The translations under genes and the position numbers were made by a program. Under the pieces are notes generated by a model. That model was not told the origin of the DNA, ran no database searches, and worked only from the letters and a program-made list of their open reading frames with translations. Shown here piece after piece: positions 59,180-64,000 of a stretch of DNA of 64,000 bases. Source of the DNA: Neospora caninum Liverpool (taxonomy: Eukaryota; Apicomplexa; Conoidasida; Eucoccidiorida; Sarcocystidae); assembly GCF_000208865.1 (NCBI RefSeq), contig NC_018398.1, positions 4,420,812-4,484,811 on the forward strand, read 5' to 3'. Numbering within the stretch: the stretch's first letter is position 1; each line of letters opens with the position of its first letter.

Positions 59180-61849
59180 TCACGGTGAACTGTCGATGGC
59201 GTTGAGGAGAAATTTGAGGAAAGAAGCATCGAGAAGCTCTTCCATCCGATAGCCTTCCTCTGGTAACTCTTGCCCCGCTTCCACTTCTCTCGCGTCCTCC
59301 CCGCTTTGCCTCCGCGACTGGCAGCTGCCTGCTCGGTGTGGTGTCTGTACACCTCGCGCGGCTGGCCGGGCGGCGACGTAGGCCTGTGCAACTTTGAGCA
59401 ACTCCGTTTTCGCTTCTATTTGCAGACCTCGCGGCGCAAACTGCGCGACGAAAAGGATCCCGAGCAACGTGTCTGCGTCCTCGTGGATGTCCTCTTCTTC
59501 GCCAAGCAGGACCAGTTTCTCGAGCACGCTTTCGCCTTTCCACGTCCGCAACATGAGGTGTATGTACACCTCAAGTTGTCGCCGCAGAGGCATCGCGCCT
59601 TCGCGCTCCCGCCTCCGCACGTACCGCTCGATATCCCGATGTTTGTCTTGTCTTTCCCACGCGTTTTCGGTCTTTCTCTCGCTCGCGTCGCCCAGCGGGA
59701 AAACTTCCGTTTCCCCCGACAAACCCCCGGTTGAGCAGTCTATCGCAGTTCCACTTTCCCTCGTCTCTATCTCGTCGCCTGATTGGTCACGTTCCAGCGC
59801 AGGCTGGCGACTCGCAGCCTCGGAGGCGATTCGCAAAAGGAGAAGGAGGCAGGCGCGCAGAAGCGGCGTTTGCTGCGCAGAACTCAGAAGCGTTTTCCCG
59901 CAAATCTGCAGCGCATACGAAAGCAGACTGGGCAGCGTTTGCACAGCACTTGTCGTCTCCAAGGCGTCTTCGCCGCCTTCTCTCTGTGCGCCGGCCGTCG
60001 CGTGAAGAAGCACGACACTAGCGTCCAGAAGTAGGAGCAAATCCCCAAGCCCTCCAGCGTGCTCGGGCTCCTCGGGATTGTCATCTTCTTCTTCATCTTC
60101 TGTTCGAGCGTTTTGCGTGCTTAGACCACATCCAAAAAGTTCATGCGAGAGGGTAGAATGCTCGGAGTCCGTGGCCCTCTGGGCGACTCGCTGCAGGAGG
60201 GAGGCGAGACGCGACGGTGGCAGGAGATGCGGAGATGCGAAATACTCTCCGCATTTCTGGAGCAGCAAAACGACCAGGCTGTCCCCTCCAGAGTCGTCTG
60301 CCAGCGGCAAAGAGGAAGACGCCGGCAAGGAAAGAAACGTCGGCGTGCTAACAGCGAGCAGAAAGGCCGCCGGAGAAGGAAACAGAAGCTGCAGTGACGC
60401 TGGAGACGCACGAGTCAGAGACGAACGCGACTGAGGAATGGAAAACGAAGAGCGAGGAGAGGAGGAAAACGGATAGGCGAGCAGAAAGGTGAAGAGCTGA
60501 GAAAGAAATGCAGCGACAGCGCCGACAAGTTCAGGACAAAGCGTGTGACGAAGAATAAAAAGGCATTTTGAGATGACTGCTTCTGCGGCAGAGTCGTCGT
60601 CTGTTTCCCTCTCCTCCGGGGTTTCTTTCGTCTGACTGCCACTCTCCACAGGCCAAGAGGAAGAAGAGGAAGATGAAGAAGAGGACGAGGAAGAAGAGGA
60701 AGATGAAGAAGAGGAACAGTGGAGAGGAGACAGGGACGAAGACTGGAGAGACGGTGGCCGCGTCGAAGCTGCGCGGTCTCCTGAATCTTTTTCGGCCAAC
60801 GAAAGAAGCCAGAACAGCACGTGGCCTGGGAGTTGCGAGAAGTTGAAGAAGACTGCAGTCAGTGCCCGCAAGGCCTCTTTCAGAATTCGTGTGTCTTCCG
60901 CGAGAATGAGAAAATGGACGAGACACTCACAGACTTGTCGGCAGAAAGGCGGCGAGGCCGTTGCCAGGTTTGACTCTCTTTGTTCTCGGATCTCTTCCTG
61001 CAGACGTTGCTCGAAGAGGCGCTGCGAGAGGAGGTTGCCGAAAATCCCCAGGAGAATTTCGCCCAGCCGATTGACGGACACCCCAGTCGCTTCACGCTCC
61101 GCAGCCGAAGAAAAATCGGAAGAAACGACAGAGGAAGCAACGGGCGTCTGAGCCTCGCAGTGCAGCTGCGAAAGAAGGCTGCGAAGAACAAGGAGAAGGA
61201 GCGAAGGACAGTCATGGGAAAACAGAAACGCGGCATGCGCAGGGTCCGCTGCGCTGTCCCAGAGAAAACACAGTTCGGCTTCGAGCGCATTACCGAGTGC
61301 TTCATTTGCTTCGCGTTCTCGCCAAGATGCGCGATCAGCAGAGCAGACGCCATCCCGACTGTCCCTCTCCGAGTTTGAGGGATCGTCTTGTGCGTCAATC
61401 TGTCTCGCCCTCGGTTCGTGTCCTTGCCGGCGCTCCGAGTCACTCTTTGGTTTCCTCTCTCCTTCTTTATGGGATGCCTTCCTCTCCAGGTGAATCGCCT
61501 CATCATGGGTCATATTCGACCGAGTCGGTGTGTCAGCCGAGGACGCGATCGAGACCTTGGGAAGAAGAAGGAGTTTGCGCAGAATAGAAAGAAGGCGTTG
61601 TTTCTCCTCAATAGACAACTCGTCTTCATCTGCTGTTTCTGTTCCGTCTTCTTCTTCTGGTTGTTCTGTCACTTCTTCTCCGTTCCGGTCGCGTTCTTCT
61701 TGTGTGGATTTCAACGTTTCCGTGTGAAGAGAAGGCGCTCCTTCGGCGTTCTCGATCGCCGGTTGCGTTGCTGCCGGTGCTTCTGCCTCCTCCCTGTTGC
61801 GAGGGAGACAAACGCGCAGATGTGGCGAGTCTCCACTGTGTTGTGTCAT
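59180..61849 (-). CDS. SAAL1-like armadillo-fold protein, intronless, with large inserts
   Basis: One open frame of 889 residues from the ATG at 61849 (an in-frame ATG at 61897 adds 16). After an acidic, Glu-rich N-terminus, residues from about 185 resemble human SAAL1 (SPAG-type ARM protein): LEAELCFLWDSAADPAHAAF, then EILLGIFGNLLSQRLFE, then VCECLVHFLILAEDTRILKE, in the same order as SAAL1's E-x-E-I-C-x-x-W-D, G-I-L-G-N-M and leucine-rich stretches. Human SAAL1 is about 474 residues; this one is nearly twice that because of inserted Ser-, Glu- and Asp-rich segments, including an about 20-Ser run near 60660-60715. SAAL1 has been linked to cell proliferation, but its molecular role is unclear. 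The C-terminal ARM-like helices (LLRACLLLLLRIASEAAS) continue to the end. The stop overlaps a GTGAGT splice-donor-like word. Confidence 0.7.
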   Translation of the reverse strand: MTQHSGDSPHLRVCLPRNREEAEAPAATQPAIENAEGAPSLHTETLKSTQEERDRNGEEVTEQPEEEDGTETADEDELSIEEKQRLLSILRKLLLLPKVSIASSADTPTRSNMTHDEAIHLERKASHKEGERKPKSDSERRQGHEPRARQIDAQDDPSNSERDSRDGVCSADRASWREREANEALGNALEAELCFLWDSAADPAHAAFLFSHDCPSLLLLVLRSLLSQLHCEAQTPVASSVVSSDFSSAAEREATGVSVNRLGEILLGIFGNLLSQRLFEQRLQEEIREQRESNLATASPPFCRQVCECLVHFLILAEDTRILKEALRALTAVFFNFSQLPGHVLFWLLSLAEKDSGDRAASTRPPSLQSSSLSPLHCSSSSSSSSSSSSSSSSSSSSWPVESGSQTKETPEERETDDDSAAEAVISKCLFILRHTLCPELVGAVAAFLSQLFTFLLAYPFSSSPRSSFSIPQSRSSLTRASPASLQLLFPSPAAFLLAVSTPTFLSLPASSSLPLADDSGGDSLVVLLLQKCGEYFASPHLLPPSRLASLLQRVAQRATDSEHSTLSHELFGCGLSTQNARTEDEEEDDNPEEPEHAGGLGDLLLLLDASVVLLHATAGAQREGGEDALETTSAVQTLPSLLSYALQICGKTLLSSAQQTPLLRACLLLLLRIASEAASRQPALERDQSGDEIETRESGTAIDCSTGGLSGETEVFPLGDASERKTENAWERQDKHRDIERYVRRREREGAMPLRRQLEVYIHLMLRTWKGESVLEKLVLLGEEEDIHEDADTLLGILFVAQFAPRGLQIEAKTELLKVAQAYVAARPAARGVQTPHRAGSCQSRRQSGEDAREVEAGQELPEEGYRMEELLDASFLKFLLNAIDSSP
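60657..60718. repeat. GAA/GAG/GAT-rich tract coding for poly-Ser on the minus strand
   Basis: About 60 bp of near-pure purine triplets; on the coding strand they read TCC/TCT/TCA Ser codons without interruption. Confidence 0.9.
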
Positions 61850-63066
61850 TTTTCTAGTTTTATAAGGGAAACAAACGCACGAGAAACGCACCCACAAGCA
61901 GGCCTGAATTGCCTCTGTCTTGACGAAGCTCGGGAAAGCGAGGTGGAGCTACACTCCGTTTGCAGTCTATCCCGAGTCGTTTCTTCAAGCCTTTTGTTTC
62001 TCAGCTTCTCCCTCCTCGTTCGTCTCTCTTTCGTCTTCAGTCTGGCTCTCCCCTTTCTCTGGACCTTTTTCCTCGTTTCCCTGTTTTCTTCTTCAACCTC
62101 TCTTCTCTGTCTCTTGATGTGTGCTGACGCTATTTTGACATGAAAGCGGTCGCCGCGTCATGACACCTCATGCGCGCACCCAGGCAACAAACGACGCTGT
62201 TTCGCCTGTCATGGAAACTCTCAAAACTCCGTCTTTACAGAAAACGCATGCTCGAATCTCTCTGGAGAACAATCGGATCACTGCGCTGGGCTCGCCAGCG
62301 ATGACGGCAGGAAACAGCCTGAATGCAGCCTTCCCCTCTCTGTCTCTCCTGCATCTGTGGTGTGCAGCCACGGAAAAGGCGAGGAAAAGAAAAACATCGA
62401 GAAGAAAGAAAAGGAAATGGGGAAAAAAGGAGCGAGGACATACCGCTGCCGATACAGAGGGAGACGAGACACCCGTCTGCTAACCGGTACAGCGTTGCGC
62501 GAAAAGACGTCCTTCCTTGTGTGCTGTATCCGACAAAAACATGTTCAGAGGAAGAAAGAAGAGCTTTACGATTTTCAGAACGTTTCTCTCAAATCTCTAA
62601 ATATCCACGTGGTCTCTTTTGACCCGTCTGCTTTCTGTTTAAACTTCTTCCTTCGCTTTTTCGTCGCGGGAGATGTAGCGGCACCGCTGTTCCGCACTCG
62701 AGCGCGCTGTCTGTACACTCCTGTTCTCTCTGTGTATGTTCTCTGGCGTTTCCTTTCTTTCGAATTTTTGCGAATCCCTTCCTCTCTTACTCGTCTTCCT
62801 TCTTTCTCTCGTCTTCGCTGCTCCGCGTGCACCTTTCCTGCATCTCGCCTTTTCTCTCTCTTCTTCCCCAGTGTCTTCTTCCCTGTCTTCCCTGTCTTCC
62901 CTGTCTTCTCTTCTTCTCTCCTTTTCTCCCTCTCTTTACTGTTCTCGTTTCGCTTCTCTCTCCTTTCGGTCCCTCCGCTTTTCTTCTTTCCTCTTCTGCT
63001 TCGGCCTTCCTGAACCTTTTGTTTTACGTTGTTTTCTCCCCTTTGTCCAGCGCGTTTCTTCTGAAG
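61850..63066. promoter_or_regulatory. Divergent intergenic region of the SAAL1-like gene and the gene at 63067
   Basis: About 1.2 kb. Pyrimidine-rich on the plus strand from 62700 to 63060, including three copies of CCCTGTCTTC near 62879-62910. The open frame at 62160-62483 shows no family features and is probably leader sequence. Confidence 0.45.
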
Positions 63067-64000
63067 ATGGAGACTTCTTCTCTCGGGCCCTCGCCGTCTT
63101 TTGCCGCTCCTGCGCCTCGCGCTGCCTCGCTTTTTTTTTCAACCAGCCCTCTGCGGAGTCCTTTCTCTCCCGTCCCCCGATTCACAGGTGATCTACAGAC
63201 GCAGAGACTGCCTCGACAAGGCGGAAGAGACAGGGGAGACAGAGGCCGTCGCAGCTTCGACAGATCAGACACCACTGGGCATCGCCATGTGGACCCAGCA
63301 GCACAGCGCGAAGAGCTCTTGAAAACGTTTCACCCTCTTCCTTCTCCTCCTCTTCCTCGCCCTTCTCTGTCTCCGCCTGGTCGCAATGCGCAGACTGCGG
63401 GACGCACTGCGTCTTCCTCTCGGCTTTCTGTGGATTTATCGGCCTTTCCTTTTTCCCCTGAGGCGGTACCTTCTTCGTTCTCGCCGTCGCGATTCTCGCC
63501 TCTCGTTCGCGACTTCGTCCTGCGACAGCCCGCACTGTGGATGTCTCTCCAAGCCGCCCTCTCTCTCGAAACGGACGAAGGCAACAAGGGGACACCAAAC
63601 GCAGGAGACGACGGAAGAAACCAAGGACAGGCCGCAGCGCCGCCTCGCTCCGAGAGCGGAAACGCATCGTCTGGATCTGGAGACACATCTCCCTTCGCCG
63701 CCTTTTGCTCGCTTGTCAAGGAGGCCCTCGGCGCAGGCCAGAACGCCGAGGTGGCCGCGGAGCTCCTCTACGACACCGTCGCTTCTCATCTTCTCTCAGT
63801 GTCATCTCCTTTGACTCGCGACCGCGAGGAGACAGGCGTCTCCGTCGAGCTGCTCGGAACGCTGGTCGAGCTGTTGCCCGAGGGCAAGGGCGAAGCGTAC
63901 TTCGCCGAACTGGTCACACGCGCGAAGGCGCTCCTTCTCGCCGATGCACATCTCGTCTGGGAGCGGGCGGTGTATGTTCTCTCGACCGCGGACACGGAGC
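63067..64000 (+). CDS. 5' part of a large protein of unknown family, truncated by the window edge
   Basis: From the ATG at 63067 the frame is open without a stop to the last base, at least 311 codons. The first about 170 residues are Ser/Pro/Arg-rich and look disordered (SSLGPSPSFAAPAPRAASLF; later DRGDRGRRSFDRSD). From about residue 155 the composition becomes helical and coding-like: LVRDFVLRQPALWMSLQAAL, then FAAFCSLVKEALGAGQNAEV, ELLGTLVELLPEGKGEAYFA and LLLADAHLVWERAVYVLSTA. These leucine-rich helices suggest an alpha-solenoid start, but I cannot name the family. The start is the first ATG of the frame and follows a pyrimidine-rich leader. The rest lies to the right of the window. Confidence 0.68.
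   Translation, partial: METSSLGPSPSFAAPAPRAASLFFSTSPLRSPFSPVPRFTGDLQTQRLPRQGGRDRGDRGRRSFDRSDTTGHRHVDPAAQREELLKTFHPLPSPPLPRPSLSPPGRNAQTAGRTASSSRLSVDLSAFPFSPEAVPSSFSPSRFSPLVRDFVLRQPALWMSLQAALSLETDEGNKGTPNAGDDGRNQGQAAAPPRSESGNASSGSGDTSPFAAFCSLVKEALGAGQNAEVAAELLYDTVASHLLSVSSPLTRDREETGVSVELLGTLVELLPEGKGEAYFAELVTRAKALLLADAHLVWERAVYVLSTADTE

Overview
The window looks like nuclear DNA of a tissue-cyst coccidian (Apicomplexa, Sarcocystidae: Toxoplasma/Neospora/Hammondia group). The signs are GC-balanced genes cut by many short GT-AG introns, polypyrimidine-rich introns, frequent TGCATGCA words, (TA)n microsatellites confined to introns and spacers, and recognisable eukaryotic families such as a nuclear-encoded ATP synthase subunit c with a long presequence. 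Which genus it is cannot be settled by eye. Exons were joined by hand from splice consensus and reading phase; no alignment was run.

Layout: a heptatricopeptide-like organellar RNA-binding protein (+, 341-3105); an SOSS-B-like OB-fold protein (-, 4892-6442); a Yhm2-type mitochondrial citrate/2-oxoglutarate carrier (+, 8010-11963); a GATD1/DJ-1-superfamily protein with a roughly 550-residue disordered tail (+, 15638-18805); mitochondrial ATP synthase subunit c (-, 20464-21599); a conserved protein of at least 22 exons and about 1,100 residues with ARM-like repeats (-, 24082 to about 34655); TMA7 (+, 37539-38780); a weakly supported lineage-specific gene (-, 40454-41537); VKOR (-, 42741-45308); a TMBIM/Bax-inhibitor-1 protein (+, 46964-49825); a 2H cyclic-phosphodiesterase-like protein (-, 51884-52813); an unidentified multi-exon gene (+, 54368-57672); a SAAL1-like protein (-, 59180-61849); and the 5' end of a large unidentified gene that runs off the right edge (+, 63067-64000).

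The genes do not form a single pathway. Three are mitochondrial or probably so (HPR-like protein, carrier, ATP synthase c), and two are probably endomembrane proteins (VKOR, TMBIM). Several pairs are divergent and share 1.1-1.7 kb upstream spacers (OB/carrier, VKOR/TMBIM, 2H/unknown, SAAL1/last gene); others converge. Three short sequences resembling the start of mitochondrial cox1 look like nuclear mitochondrial inserts. No tRNA, rRNA, CRISPR array or complete mobile element was found.
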